Of a stretch of 64,000 bases of DNA, positions 1 to 12,281 are shown piece after piece (positions within the stretch are counted from its first letter, which is position 1; each line of letters begins with the position of its first letter). The translations under genes were made by a program, and so were the position numbers. Below the pieces are notes generated by a model that was given only the letters and a program-made list of their open reading frames with translations, searched no databases and was not told the origin of the DNA. The stretch is from Acanthochlamys bracteata. Its lineage: Eukaryota; Streptophyta; Magnoliopsida; Pandanales; Velloziaceae. The stretch is taken from contig CM034133.1 of NCBI GenBank assembly GCA_019914995.1, forward strand, positions 4,836,001-4,900,000, given 5' to 3'.

Positions 1-1718
1 AGGCAGTCCCTTTACTAGTTTTAATTTGGACAGTTTTGATAGTATCTTGATGTTGCAATGTCCCAAACGTCTATGCCAGAGCCAGCTGCTTTCTTACTGA
101 CTTGCTACTAAACACATTTTGTTGTTAGGAAGATCATCAATATAGAGTACATAAACATTACCTTCCCTTTTTCCGTTCAGTATTTCTTTTCCAGATGACA
201 GATTAACAATTGAGCAGCAATGATTATCAAAATTGACTTTAAATCCGTTATCACATAATTGACTTATGCTTATTAGGTTATGTTTTAGTCTTTTAACATG
301 AAGAATATTTTCTATGCATAGGGAAGAGGGATTATCTATTTTTTCTATGCCTATTACCTTGCACTTATTGTTGTCTCCAAGAATTACATTTCCTTCGAAT
401 TATTTTTGTAAACTGCTGAAATATTTTTCATTCTCTGTCATATGTCTTGAGCACCCGCTGTCCAAGTACCATTTACTGTATTTCAGTCGGGTTAGCTCCT
501 CTCCTTCCTGCAAAAAAGGTCTTTAGTGCTTAGGTACCCAAATTCTTTGGGACCTAAAGAGTTAGTGCTGTTATATGTTCCTTTTGGAACCCATATCATT
601 TTTATTTTATTGGTGTTCTTTTTATACCAGCAAGAATTAACATTATGCCCTTTTTTGCCACAATGAAAGAATTTAACAAAAGATATTGTGGAGTAAGACC
701 TATTTGCTGTACATGCTTTAGACATTAAAATTTTGTTTTGCATCCTTACTGTTATCATATCTGAGTGGCTTGTGGAGGGCTGATCATACCTTGTGACTTG
801 TTTACCAGTTGCTATAGATGATAGAATAAATCTTATTCCTTCCTTTCTGTATGGGCTGCATTGAGCTCCCAATATTGCATCTAGTCTATCCTTTTCATTT
901 ACAAATTTTGCCAGAGATGCTTCTAGGTCGAGGTTCTTCGTCAGAGGAAGAATCACTTACCTGCTGGTCGTTGATCTTTAATGCAATCCCTTCAGGACGT
1001 TCGTTAGTCTTCTTCAGTGATAGTTCCTTGGCCATTAGCTTGCCAATTAGTTCATCCAGTGACATTTGATTAAAGCTTAGATTTTCCTCTATGGCGTCTA
1101 CTTTAGATCCAAAAATATTGGCAGCACAGCTCTTAATATCTTCCATTTCAGTTTTTCAGGTTTGAATACTTTTCCTAGATTCTTTAGAGGATTTGTGATA
1201 TTAGTAAATCTAGTAAACATCTGAGTAATGGACTCACCTCGGTTCATCCTGAAGTTTTCATACTCATGCATGAGTAGGTTCACTCTGGTTTCCTTGACTC
1301 GAGTGGTTCCTTCATGCGTTACCTCCAACTGATCCCATATTTCTTTAACAGTGTTGCAAAGCACGATTACATGAAACTCATTAGGATCCAAATACAGCGA
1401 TGTGAAAGGTTCATGGCTCTGTCATTCATTGATATGAGCTTGTTATCTTCATCATTATATTCACGTTCAGCCTTGGGGATACGTATTCCATCTGGGCTAG
1501 TTTTGGTTGGAACGATTGGTCCGTCTCGTATGATCTTCCGTAGTGTGAAGTCTTGTGCCTGAATAAAGATTGTCATTTTGGTTTTCCAGTAGCCATAGTT
1601 TGTTCCATCAAAGAGTGGTGGTCTATTGGAGGATCTACCTTCAAAAGCTATAGGAACAAGGTTAGCCATAGGGATCTTTTACCTCAAGGTTGTTAGACCT
1701 TTGATTTTAGGATGCCTT

Positions 1719-1729
1719 CTCTGATACCA
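1719..1729 (-). promoter_or_regulatory. Primer-binding site, initiator-Met tRNA type
   Basis: On the minus strand the bases immediately inside the LTR read TGGTATCAGAG, the usual complement of the 3' end of plant initiator methionine tRNA. It fixes the inner edge of the LTR at 1732 and the orientation of the element. Confidence 0.9.
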
Positions 1730-1731
1730 AT

Positions 1732-3228
1732 TGTTAGATATTTCTATAAGATTAACTCAAGAGGGGAGGGGTGAATTGAATTAGTCTATAAAAAATTTTA
1801 TCAAACTTGTTACCCTCTCAAGCGGCGAGCTTTACATAATGTATCAGATCTTTGTAACTGCCTGAGACAGAGAGAGTTAGAATGTTTACTGACATAAGTG
1901 ACAAAGAGTAATGCTTAGGGTATTTAACGTGGTTCGGCAAAACCTTTTTGCCTACAGCCACGGTCGCTCTATCACTAGAGCCAAAGCTTTACTAAACCTT
2001 TAATAAGTTACAAATACACCTAGAGCAAAGTGCTTAACCAAGCACACTTACTCTACCGGGTTTCTTCGCCAAGACAACCCCTAATAGCCTACTGGACACG
2101 CCTGTCCCCCTGGCTGATTTGCTAGCTCTATTACAAGGTCTAAGAGCTTACACCAAGCTCCACCCGAGCTTTCTTTTCCAGTGCCCGCGGCACCAACTTC
2201 ACAATTGCCAGTAAAGGTTACAAGAAAATTAAACTGAGATTGAGCACAGGATCTATCTCATGAATGTTGAGTGTTCAAGATGTCATTCAGATGAGATGAT
2301 CAAAGAGAGTGCTGAGAGAGGTTTCTTCAGTGTGATCGGCAGCAAAGCTTGTTTGTGTAGAGTAGTAGAGTTCGTATATATCTCTATTTTTTGCTTGGGT
2401 TCTCTCTACCTCTGTTTTTCTTATGTTGTCTCTCTGTTTTTCTTGTATGTTCTCTCTCTTTCCTTCTTCGTTGCTGTGACTCCCTTTTTATAGAGTTTCT
2501 TCCCTGTGCAGAACCGTTGAAAAACGTTACCATTGGCGCTCTCTTTCATAGGTGGTTCTTCATGTCAGAGAGGAGTCGGTTTTGTCCAGCAGTTAATCAA
2601 CCCCTTCCAAGCTTCTTTCGGCTGTCTTTGGGCAAGGTCTTCGTTGCATTAAATGCGTTGTAGAAATTTGAATTTCCTGCCAACGGTTGAAAGCTTAATT
2701 TAACTAAGCTTCTGTCTGAGACTCGATGAGCTGATGAGTTGATTTGGCTTGTCCATAATAAATGCAATGCAGGTTGACTGCTTGACTTGAGCAAAGGCTT
2801 TGACTTGTATAATGTGCTTTTTTCCTTTGATTATTGAGCTTTCCTTTTCTGTGAAATTGAGGATGATTTTAGCTCTTGTAGATCTTCTGTTTGAAGTGCT
2901 TCAGTCCGTTGTAAGTGCAGATGATTTTTGAATCAAGACAAATTTCATTGCTGTTGAACCCAAGGCTCTGTTTCGATACAGAAAAGTCTTCTTATGCTTC
3001 AGTAGTCGAACAGCTGACTGTGATGTGGCTGTGGCATCCTCTGTCCCGTGTGCTGTTTAATTTGTAGTAGCATGACAGTTGGCTATATGATGGCTGTTCT
3101 TGTCTGCTGTAAATAAAATGATCTTTGTTTGTCTATTCCTGCAGAACTTGTTTTCAAATTATTAGTCTTATATAAATCATAGTTCTTAATTTTTTGTTAT
3201 CATCAAAATTATCTTTATAATTCCAACA
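1732..3228 (-). repeat. 5' LTR of the copia element
   Basis: A block of about 1.5 kb whose minus-strand copy starts TGTTGGAATTATAAAG and ends in TCTAACA, giving the TG...CA ends expected of an LTR. It lies directly beside a primer site on one side and directly abuts gypsy gag sequence on the other. The second LTR is not in the window, so neither the target duplication nor LTR divergence can be measured. The block also contains a stretch around 1930-1980 (GTGGTTCGGCAAAACC on the plus strand) of a kind I associate with plant copia LTRs. Confidence 0.85.
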
Positions 3229-6200
3229 CTTCCTATGAGTCCGCCCAACCAAAAGCCAACTGCCAGCAATTAGTGCCTAACCAGGCAGGCCGAAACTTTT
3301 CTGGAGTAGATGGAAGTCAGCATATAAACACATATCTCACAGGACTAATTCCACAAGACACACACAGCGCAAGCTACTCAGCTCCACACCGGCTGGATAC
3401 CTACGCTCAACTCTTCAAGGAACGACACAAATTTTCTTATTTCGATGGTAATGGACCAAACGAGTGGCTCTATTTTGCTGAGAAATATTTCAAATTTTAT
3501 AACATCGCTCCTTGGGATAGCCAAGCATTGCTATAATGTACTTACAAGATGAAGCTAATAGATGATACCAAAGCTTCGAGCGTGACAAATCTCAGCATTC
3601 ATGGGAGGAATTTCATGAAGCCTTGTTGGCAAGGTTCGGACCTACTACGTTGGCAATCCCAGTTTCTCCTTACATCAACTGCAACAAACCGGCTCCTTAG
3701 GAGAGTACCTCGCGGCCTTCGAAGACTTGAGAACTCAGCTACCACCCACTACTGAGTGTGACTTGATCGGTAGGTTTTATAGAGTGCTATCTAGGAGGCT
3801 ATCAATGGATGTTATGGCAGCAAGGCCTAAGAACTTTCAAATGACATATATGCTGGCCAAGATGTTCGAGCACAAGAACACTACTGAACTGAGCAACCAA
3901 TGCTCAGCAAGATACCTGCGGTCTCGGCAGCCACTCACACCATCAACCCCTACCTGAACAACTAGGCAATCAGTAATTGGCACATCTGTAAATAGGCAAG
4001 CACAGAATCCCCGAACCAAGCCTTTCAATCTCTCTGTGGCTAAAATCAATTCTCGGCTATCAAGAGGACTTTGCTTTTATTGCGATGAGAGGTATGTACC
4101 AGGACATAAATGTTCAATTTGTCTTTATGCTATTGCAGTTAGTGAAGCACAAGAAGTAGAAGAAGAGGAACCAAAAGAGGATATGGATGCAAGGGCCGTT
4201 GATGCCACATTGTCTCTCAGTGCTATGCGTGACCTGACTGGATCTCAAACGCTACGTGTTAGAGGGAAGATCAAGAAGTAAGAAGTTTTCATCTTGATTG
4301 ACTCAGAGAACACTCACAATTTCAAATCCGATCACTTGGCAAAGCACCTAAGGCTTGTTTTCTCTCTAATACAGCCACTCAAGGTAAGAGTTGGCCGATG
4401 GAAGACCACACTCAGTTGATGTCATTTGTAAACATATTCCATTGTCCATCCAAGGGGCAGAAGTTCTAGTAGATGATTATCCCTTCTCACTCGGAGGAAT
4501 GGATTTATTTTTGGGGATATAATGGCTTGAAGGATTAGGAGAAGTAGTGAGCGATTGGCGAAAATCACAAATGAAGTTTAACTTGAATGGCCAAGAATTC
4601 ATCTTACAAGGGATCCGAGATGAAGAAATCTCGCGGCTTAACAGCCTCAACTCAAAGTCCTCTCACTGATCAGTGAGACTAATAGTAGCTGGGACTCCAA
4701 AAGAAGCTACTGGCACTGAAAGCAGCCCACTACCAGCTGATTTGCAAAGTCTTGTGGACTGTTATGCAATGATTTTTAAACCTATTCTTGAAATGCCCCT
4801 AAGCGCTCCCATGATATTATTCCACTGCTACTCGGTGCTGCGCCGACAAATGTCAGGCTGTAACGATACCCACACATCCAGAAGACAGAAATAGAAAGGG
4901 TTGTAGCAGAAATGGTGTTTCTCCTTCTCCTCACCCGTCCTACTGGTTAAAAAGAAAGATAGATCATGGCGTTTCTGCGTTGACTATAGGGCACTCAACG
5001 AAATCACCGTCAAAGATAAGTTTCCAATACCTCTTATTGATGAGTTGCTAGATGAATTACATGGTGCTCATTGCTTTTCCAAACTTGACCTCAAATTCGG
5101 CCATCATCAAATTCGGGTGCGTGAGAAAAATGTTCACAAAACCGCCTTCCAAACACATGATGGGCACTACGAATTTTTAGTTATGCCATTTGGCTTAACT
5201 AACGCTCCGGCAACGTTCCAATCTTTGATGAACGAGGTCTTTAGACCTTTTCTTTGAAAATTTGTATTGGTTTTCTTTGACGATATACTCATCTACAACA
5301 TGACGAGGGATGAACATTTGGAGCACCTCTCCACGATATTTTCAGTGTTAGAGAAGGAATCATTATATGCCAACTTGTCCAAGTGCCGCTTTGATTGCAA
5401 ACAGTTGGAGTACCACGGCCACATCATTTTTAAAAAAGGTATTTTAGCCGATCCAGTGAAGCTACAAGCAATGGATGAATGGCCAGTGCCTACGTCCCCC
5501 ACTCAGCTTCGTGGATTTTTGGGACTCATAGGTTACAATAGAAGGTTCGTAAAGAACTATGGTATGATAGCCGCTCCCTTAATAGCACTACTTAAGAAGG
5601 AATCGTTCCAGTAGAGTGCAGAGATAGCAGAAGCCTTCCAGTTGCTAAACAAGGGCAGTCACAATGGCTCCTGTTCTTGCTGCATCTAATTTCAATCTAA
5701 AATTCATAGTAGAGACAGATGCTTCAAACAAAGGCATAGGAGCTGTTCTCACACAGCAAGGACGACCAATAGTATTTTCAGCAAGGCACTATCATCCACC
5801 TCAGGGGCTAAGTCTACCTATGAGAAGGAACTCATGGCACTAGTTCTTGTAGTGCAAAAGTGGAGACATTACCTCTTAGGATAGCGATTCACCATAAAAA
5901 CGGATCACCTAAGTTTGAAGTATCTTCTTGAGCAAAGGCTGTCCACTCTAGACCAACATAAGTGGTTGGTTAAGCTCATTAGATACGAGTATGAGATAAT
6001 CTACTGTTCATGGGCTCAAAACATAGTGGTGGATGCACTATCCCGACGTCTAGAGGCCTCTTTAGCAGCCTTCATCACAATGCTATATACGTTTTGCGAT
6101 GATTTTCGAAAGGCTTAGCAAACAGACCCATTGGTGGTAGAGCTCTGTGAGGCGGCCCTCGATGGTTCACGGCTAAAACTTAAGGTGGTTGATGGGATGC

Positions 6201-7830
6201 TTATGTGAAATTGGAAGTTGTGGGTGCCAAACAGCAGGTCCTTGCGTGCACAACTTCTGTTTGAGACACACGATTAAGCAGAAGGAGGGCATGGAGGGTA
6301 GTTCCGCACTCTAAAGAGGATCGCCCAAACCTTTTACTGGCTAGGTATGTCAAAGGACATCCCATAATATATTGCATCTTGCATTACTTGTGCTAAGGCC
6401 AAATCCAAGTCCCTGCGGCTAGCAGGACTTCTGCAGCCCCTACCTATACCCAAAACAGTATGGTCTGACATATTAATGGATTTCATAGAAGGCTTATCCC
6501 CATTAGGAGAAAAGGACGTCATCTTTGTGGTAGTAGATCGCTTATCTAAATATGCTCATTTTATAGCTCTCAAGCATCCTTATGATGTAGTAGACGTAGC
6601 TGGAATCTTCACGAAAGAAGTGGTTTGCCTACACGGGTGCCAGACTTTCATCGTATTCGATAGAGACCTAATGTTTTTTAGTAATTTTTGGAAGGAATTG
6701 CATCGCCTTCAAGGCACGACGCTCCACATGAGCACGGCTTACCATCCACAGACGGATGGAAAGACGGAGGTGGTTAATCGAGGTCTAGAATCATATTTAC
6801 GATGGTTTACTGGAGATCACCCTCGCAAGTGGATTCACTGGCTGCATTGGGCAAAATATTCCTATAGTATAAGCACTCACTCGGCAACCAAAACCACTTC
6901 GTTGAAGGCCGTTTATGATAGGACACCTCCCACTATAGTGGCATGTCCAGTAGGAGGCCGTTTAGTTGAGGAACGGTTAGCACAATTACGAGAACGAGAT
7001 GACATTCTCAAGGAGCTGCACGTTCATCTTACCCGAGCTCATAACAGAATGAAGCAGCTAGCCGACAGTCACCGGCGAGAGAAATATTATCAGCCGGGTG
7101 ATCGTGTGTTGCTTCGATTGCAACCTTATCGCGAGAGTTCTGTAGCCGAACGAAAGAATCATAAGCTTCGGAGTCGATACCGCGATCCATATGAGGTGCT
7201 GGAGACAGTCGGATGAGTAGCATAACGCCTCAATTTTTCTTCTACTTCCAAGATTCATCCAGTTTTTCATGTGTCTCAGCTCAAAGATGCTAGCAAATTA
7301 TCAATGGATCTCCCCAGTTCGCCAGCCTGTATCTAGTTGCCCCTTATCGACCATGAGGGCGAGGCCGAATTTCAAGGGGAAGGGAGTGATGTGCGTGGCA
7401 AAACGTTCACTAGAGAAATCATAGAAGAGCAACAACGTCGGAGAAGACAACCCAAAAAGAGATGCAGAGCTTGCCTAGGTTGCATCCAGTAGCAGCTGGA
7501 TGCAACTGGAATGGCACCCGAGGACAGCACCCGGGAACAGAGAAGGTCCCGGGTCTCCTAGTGGGCACTTTGATTTAAGTGTCAAATAGTTTAATTAGTA
7601 AGTTGCTTACAGATTTGAGTTAAGCAACAACAATTAGAGTTTTGAAAGGAATCTAGTTATAATAAGTAGTTATTGAGCAGAGTCCATAGGTTTTAGAAGT
7701 TGTCTTCAAACATGAGTTCTTTTGTAGAGGAACTCTTATTAGTATAAATAAAGAATGTAAGCCTCATGAGAGAGGCACGGAGAAATACAATTAGTTTATT
7801 CTAGTAATCTAGTAGCTTAGAGTTTTTTTT
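3229..7830 (+). mobile_element. Ty3/gypsy (chromovirus-like) retrotransposon fossil, lacking its 5' end
   Basis: Plus-strand remnants appear in the order gag (from 3273), zinc knuckle CFYCDERYVPGHKC near 4070-4110, protease region, reverse transcriptase (about 5040-5610, with [13 protein letters not shown] and VFFDDILIY), RNase H (about 5700-6050, ending VVDALSRR) and integrase (from about 6330, with YHPQTDGKTEVVNR near 6740). Integrase after RNase H marks it as Ty3/gypsy. The RT and integrase wording fits plant chromoviruses of the Reina/Tekay kind. The left part was displaced by the copia insertion ending at 3228. The element is broken, with more than ten breaks by eye, and is certainly non-functional. 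It resembles the minus-strand element at 58.9-63.0 kb. Confidence 0.9.
7387..7830 (+). repeat. Probable 3' LTR of the gypsy element
   Basis: A purine-rich tract (AAGGGGAAGGGAG) ending at 7386 is followed by TGATGTGCGTGG, a normal polypurine-tract/LTR junction. A TATA-like AGTATAAATAAAG near 7740 fits an LTR promoter. The outer boundary is not sharp. I place it near 7820-7830, before a T-run and A-run, and the other LTR is not visible for comparison. Confidence 0.6.
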
Positions 7831-8259
7831 TTCGTTTACAAAAAAAAAAAGTGAATCAGAAAGCTGTGCACGGTGATTCGGGGAGTTACGGTAAGTAGCT
7901 TTAAGTCACTTTTTTTAGCATTTTCTGATGTTTTGGAAAAGCTACAAAGACGCACAAAGCTTTTTCTCCACATTAGAATGATGAGTTTACATATCCTAAG
8001 TTCACCAAATTGCAGTAACTCACATACCCTTCTTCTTCCACGCTTATTTACCAATTCACCAAACTCATTTTTAAATTAAACTAAATATAAAATTTAAAAT
8101 AAATTTTGTCCATCAAAATTTATTTTAAAATTTAATTTTGAAACTCAACTTTTGATACTAAATAAATATAAAAATTTATTTTTATTAAATACTTTTAATT
8201 TAAATTTATTTATAAATTTATTTTCAAAAAAGTGAGTTTAATATAAAAATATGTATATC
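7831..8259. other. Intergenic; AT-rich MITE-like block at its right side
   Basis: 7831-8050 holds a T/A homopolymer run and unique-looking sequence with no supported gene. From about 8060 to 8255 the sequence is almost pure A/T with alternating TAAATTTATT stretches that read similarly on both strands, bounded by CCAAACTCA on the left and GTGAGTTT on the right. It resembles the interior of the element at 12052-12278, so it may be a degraded relative. No clear target duplication was found. Confidence 0.35.
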
Positions 8260-9539
8260 CTAAATCCAACTATCCCTCTTTTCTCTCATGCTTTCCTATT
8301 CTTCTCGCAGGCTTACTCAACCTGCTCACTCGATCATTGCTCCCCGCAATGCTTCTCTTATAGCTCGTGATTTGCTTCACCGACGCCAATCTTTCTTTTT
8401 TCCATCCTTCTTATTCTCCCATATCTGAGCATCTCATTATTCTTCATTGACATTGATCTCTCCTCTTTACTTCCTCTAGCCTGTTTTTCAATGTCGATCA
8501 GTTCACGATTATTTTTTCGATGCCTAATTGAGGTAACTGTCGAAACCCTTATCTTTTGGGCTTTCTTTCTGAATGCCGGCTCATCCTTTAGTCAGTTATT
8601 TCAGTAATGTATGCAAGTTCTTGCCGAGTTAAGTATACGAAAACAGGTGTATGTAAAAATCGCTATGATTTTGATAGGTCTTGAGCAGTTATAATCACAT
8701 TCGTGATTTGCTTAACTCGACCATAGTATTTGGTGGTGTGAGCATGTAAATTTTTATGACTTGGTATGACAGTCTTAAATGCTGTAATAATTTTGTTGGG
8801 TTTTGATTGTAGCATGTATTAGATACGATGGCTATGGTTTTTATGACTTGGTTGCACTATCTGATTTGCTGTGACCGCTTTGATTTCTTGATCTTGGATT
8901 ACAGATTGGTTGATTGAAAGTTGACTTTGATCGTATCATGTGTTGGATGAAAATTGTATTTTTGTGTGTTGTGATCGCAGCATATATTATCTATATTTGG
9001 TTGTGATTTTTATGACATTGTTGCATAATATTTTGGCTAAAAATTGCTATGATCTCATTGTATTGACGGTAGTTTTAGTAGACTTTTCACTGCGGCATGG
9101 ATTAGAGGCGTTAGCTGTGATTTCATGATTTGGTCTTAGTATTTTGATGTTGTGATCGCTTTGATATTCATGGTTTTGAATTAACATATTAGTTCGCTAA
9201 ACATTGCCTATGATCCTAGCATGTATTTGCTTAAAATTATAATTTTGTTATGTGTTATGATCATAATATGTTTTATCTTCGCTTAGCTGTGATTTCGTGG
9301 ATCTGTTGCATAATTTTTTGGCTGAAAATTGGTTGTAATTGCAGTATATATTGGCTTAGGGTTCATGACCCATTGGAGATGGCTTGTTTATAGGTTTGCT
9401 CAATGATGATGCCTGAGAGCAATCCTATAGACGAGCACAACATTGCGGATTATGCCTTGACTATGTTAACTTAAAGAGTGTAATCGAAAAGTCTTCATAA
9501 ACTTGGATGATGATAGAGAACATTACAAATGGTTGGAGT
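8260..9539 (+). other. Possible transcribed leader and intron, no coding gene seen
   Basis: 8260-8540 is pyrimidine-rich and less AT-rich than its surroundings, like a plant 5' untranslated exon, and ends in ATTGAGGTAACTG, which has the form of a splice donor (GAG/GTAACT). The following ~850 bases are T-rich, like plant intron sequence. I find no convincing protein in the region. It could be the start of a non-coding transcript or the remnant of a host gene. Confidence 0.3.
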
Positions 9540-9547
9540 GGCATAAT

Positions 9548-10211
9548 CATAGTTGTAAAAATCGGAGCGGATATTAAATCGAAAAACTGTCCGAATCAAC
9601 AGGTCACGGGTTGACCCGTCGGGTCAATGGGTTGAACCGTCATATCAAAAATACTAAAATGTCGACGGTAGTACGAACGCTTATTATTTTAAAAGAAAAA
9701 ATAATAAAATTTTTTTGTTAGAAAGCATAAAAGAAAAAATAAACTAACAAAAAAGATATAAAAAAATAAAAAATATTTTAAATAATAAATTTCAAAAGAA
9801 ATTCTTTGTTTTAAAATAATTTTGTTATTTCTCTTACAATTTAACAAAATTAGTAATATAAAAACTTAAAAATCACTAATAATAAATATTTACAAATAAA
9901 ATATAACAAACTTATTTTTTTGCATTATCACATCCAAATATAAAATCTAAACTATATATTATATTTCAATATAATGCTATTAATAATTCTTTTTGCATCA
10001 ATATATACACAAATTTAATTTTTAAAATTTAATTTGACCTGTTTGACCCGGACGAGCGGGTCGACCAGATCGAAGCGGATCAGAACAGGTCAAAACGGGT
10101 TAGAGCGGTCGATTGCATAAACGATTTTATTATAAATTTGGACCGGCTTATGCTCCGGGTCGATGATTTCCGAGTCGACCTGGATGGGCCGGTCCGGATT
10201 TTACAACTATA
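9548..10211. mobile_element. hAT-type non-autonomous DNA transposon (664 bp)
   Basis: The ends are inverted repeats: CATAGTTGTAAAAATCGGAG on the left and, read from the other strand, TATAGTTGTAAAATCCGGAC on the right. The element is flanked on both sides by the same 8 bases, GGCATAAT (9540-9547 and 10212-10219), the target-duplication length typical of hAT transposons. Both subterminal zones are GC-richer and full of GGGTCAA/TTGACCC-like words, while the middle is AT-rich. There is no ORF of note, so it would need a transposase supplied elsewhere. The perfect duplication suggests a fairly recent insertion. Confidence 0.85.
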
Positions 10212-10493
10212 GGCATAATGCAAACTTTGTCCAAGTCATCATTAAAACCATTTAGTTTAATATTTATTATGTTATTATTGCATTGTAAACTTTTGATTGT
10301 ATTGTAATGTTTAATGTGTATTATGTTATTTGAACATTAATTATTATTCGTAAACTATTAAGCTGCTGTTGTAATGTTAAATATTTGTTATGTTATTGTT
10401 GGAATGAAGAATTTTAGACATACATGATGATGGTTGAATTAATTTGTATGAACTGTATTTTCAACTGGTGTTGTGAATTTTATAGATTATTTA

Positions 10494-10789
10494 GGGCATG
10501 TTCCAAATACCCATAACTGAATTTTATGAAAATAAAAAGTAGGAAGTAGTGTTTATTGAAAAATAAAGTAGAAGTGGATTTCAGTATTTGTATTTCAATA
10601 GGTTTTGAAAGTGTATTGAAAATTAAAAGATATAGTTGTATTGAAAAGTGTGCAAATAAAAAAGTTGGAATTAAAATTCTGCATGTGAAAGTAAAGTTCT
10701 GAGTTCGTTATATAATTGAAAAATGTGAATTGTTAGGAACTCAAAATCTGGCAGGAGAAAGTAGAGTTACGGGCATTTGAAACACGCCC
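10494..10789. mobile_element. Tourist-like (PIF/Harbinger) MITE, 296 bp
   Basis: The left end reads GGGCATGTTCCAAATACCC, and the right end on the opposite strand reads GGGCGTGTTTCAAATGCCC, so 16 of 19 terminal bases pair. The 3 bases TTA flank it on both sides (10491-10493 and 10790-10792), the usual PIF/Harbinger target duplication. The interior is AT-rich without an ORF. Size, ends and duplication all fit a Tourist-like MITE. Confidence 0.88.
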
Positions 10790-10792
10790 TTA

Positions 10793-12048
10793 TTGAATTA
10801 TTGTCTAAAAATTTGTTTTATCTTTTCTTATACTTTCATGTAACAGTTTACTAAATTTCTGATTACTTAATTGCAAATGTATCTATAAATTTAGTCTAAA
10901 TATATTCAATAAAAGTAACTACTAATATATAATACCAACGATTACTAAAAGATATTGGCAAATTCATTATATAAGTAAAGAATTAATAAATACTTCAAAA
11001 AACTTCATAAATTCAACATAAATATTGTATATAATAATCTTAATAATATTCAGTTATTTTATGTTCAATCAGTTTTTGAGCACTTTTTTCTCAAATATAT
11101 CTTTTTTATTTTCAAAGAAAGCTGATTTTATTCAAACGTATTTCACAAAAAAGCTGCTTCTTCAAAAGAAGATCACAACTGTTTTTTTGAAAAAAAGTCA
11201 AAAATAGAAAAATATCTCTCGTAAGAACTCAAAATTTGAGCTTAGACACGCATGGCCGGCCCTAGATATTCTTTGGTATTGCGTTTCCACAACGCTATAT
11301 TCTTTTCAACCTTAAAAATATTTGCTACAACAGTTTAAACTTTTTTTTAAAAACAAAAAAATAAATAAATTATAATAGCAAGCTTTTTTTTAAATAAAAA
11401 AAAACATTTTTGAAGTTTTATTGTTTTTTAGCAACCTTAAACGAGTCCTTAATTTTGGATGTCCACTTGGGATATGCCATAATTGTTCAAACCTTCGGAA
11501 GCACAACCATATAATCTTCATAAAGTTACAGCGTTTCAGAATAAAAGGCTCAAGACTCGTGTGCCGACAGTTTGCAATCCAGCAAAACAATCAAGGGACC
11601 CAGTGAATGCAACCCTCCAACAAACAGCTTACAATGACAAAATAGACTTGTTTTACTCGTATAGAGATATTCGGCAACAGCTAGAAGAAAAACTTCAATT
11701 GGAGTACCATAAACACAATAAAGACAGATATTAAGTACTTAAGGCAAATGGCAAACTTAAAGTCTTCTCTAGAGAAAAGGACCACAAAATGAGTCAAATA
11801 TGTTCACTGGGTACCCAAGTCCTACAGTACAGAGCCAAATTAAAACAGTATCAATCCCAAAGGCGCCCCACCAACAGGAGTGATGTTTTTGTCACCGACA
11901 AGGCTAGATGATCACTCTCTACAATTTGTTATTGTTATGATACAATTAACATTAAGGATATACGGAGACTTGGCAACATTGGTCCTAGACATTTCTTTTG
12001 CTGGGTTTAGGAATAAAGGAGCGAGCCTTTCTGAAGGTTTCTGTACGC
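10793..12048. other. Intergenic, no gene supported
   Basis: AT-rich sequence with short ORFs only (at most about 83 codons) and no recognisable protein. 11420-12000 is somewhat less AT-rich and may be old unique sequence or an unrecognised element fragment. Confidence 0.5.
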
Positions 12049-12051
12049 ATA

Positions 12052-12278
12052 GGGCTTGTTTACATACCCTATTAAACTCAATTTTTTTAAACTTACTTAC
12101 ATCACAAATTATATTACAAAATTGAAATAAATTATTTTTATTAAAAATTTATTTTTTAAAATTTACTTATAGTATAAAACAATTATAAAATTTTATTTTT
12201 TATTAAATATTTTTAGTTTCTAATTATTTTTTTAACTCACTATCAAAAAAATGAATTTATACTAAAATAAACACGCCC
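12052..12278. mobile_element. Tourist-like MITE, 227 bp
   Basis: The left end GGGCTTGTTTACATA pairs imperfectly with the right end, which reads GGGCGTGTTTATTTT from the other strand. Both sides carry ATA (12049-12051 and 12279-12281), a 3-bp duplication as for PIF/Harbinger, although ATA is less usual than TTA/TAA. The interior is nearly pure A/T. The ends resemble those at 10494-10789 (GGGC.TGTTT) but the interior differs. Confidence 0.75.
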
Positions 12279-12281
12279 ATA

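Larger units (their letters stand above)
1..3228 (-). mobile_element. Ty1/copia LTR retrotransposon, 5' part, fossil
   Basis: The minus strand reads, from right to left, a long LTR, a methionine-tRNA-type primer site, a gag region (start near 1669, with PPLFDGTNYGYWKTKM typical of large plant copia gag), a zinc knuckle near 640-665 (CGKKGH), the aspartic protease motif LDSGCSRHM near 460, and the start of the GAG-pre-integrase region at the window's left edge. This order is diagnostic of Ty1/copia. The long LTR and gag type suggest the SIRE/Maximus group, but that is a guess. Integrase, RT and the other LTR would lie to the left, outside the window. The element is broken, with a handful of breaks in the visible part. 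It is inserted into the gypsy element that begins at 3229, so it is the younger of the two. Confidence 0.9.

Noticed and set aside
1719-1729. tRNA gene at the TGGTATCAGAG sites
   Set aside because: Only the 3'-end complement is present, next to an LTR edge. No cloverleaf can be drawn, so these are primer sites, here and at 39284, 56639 and 63533.
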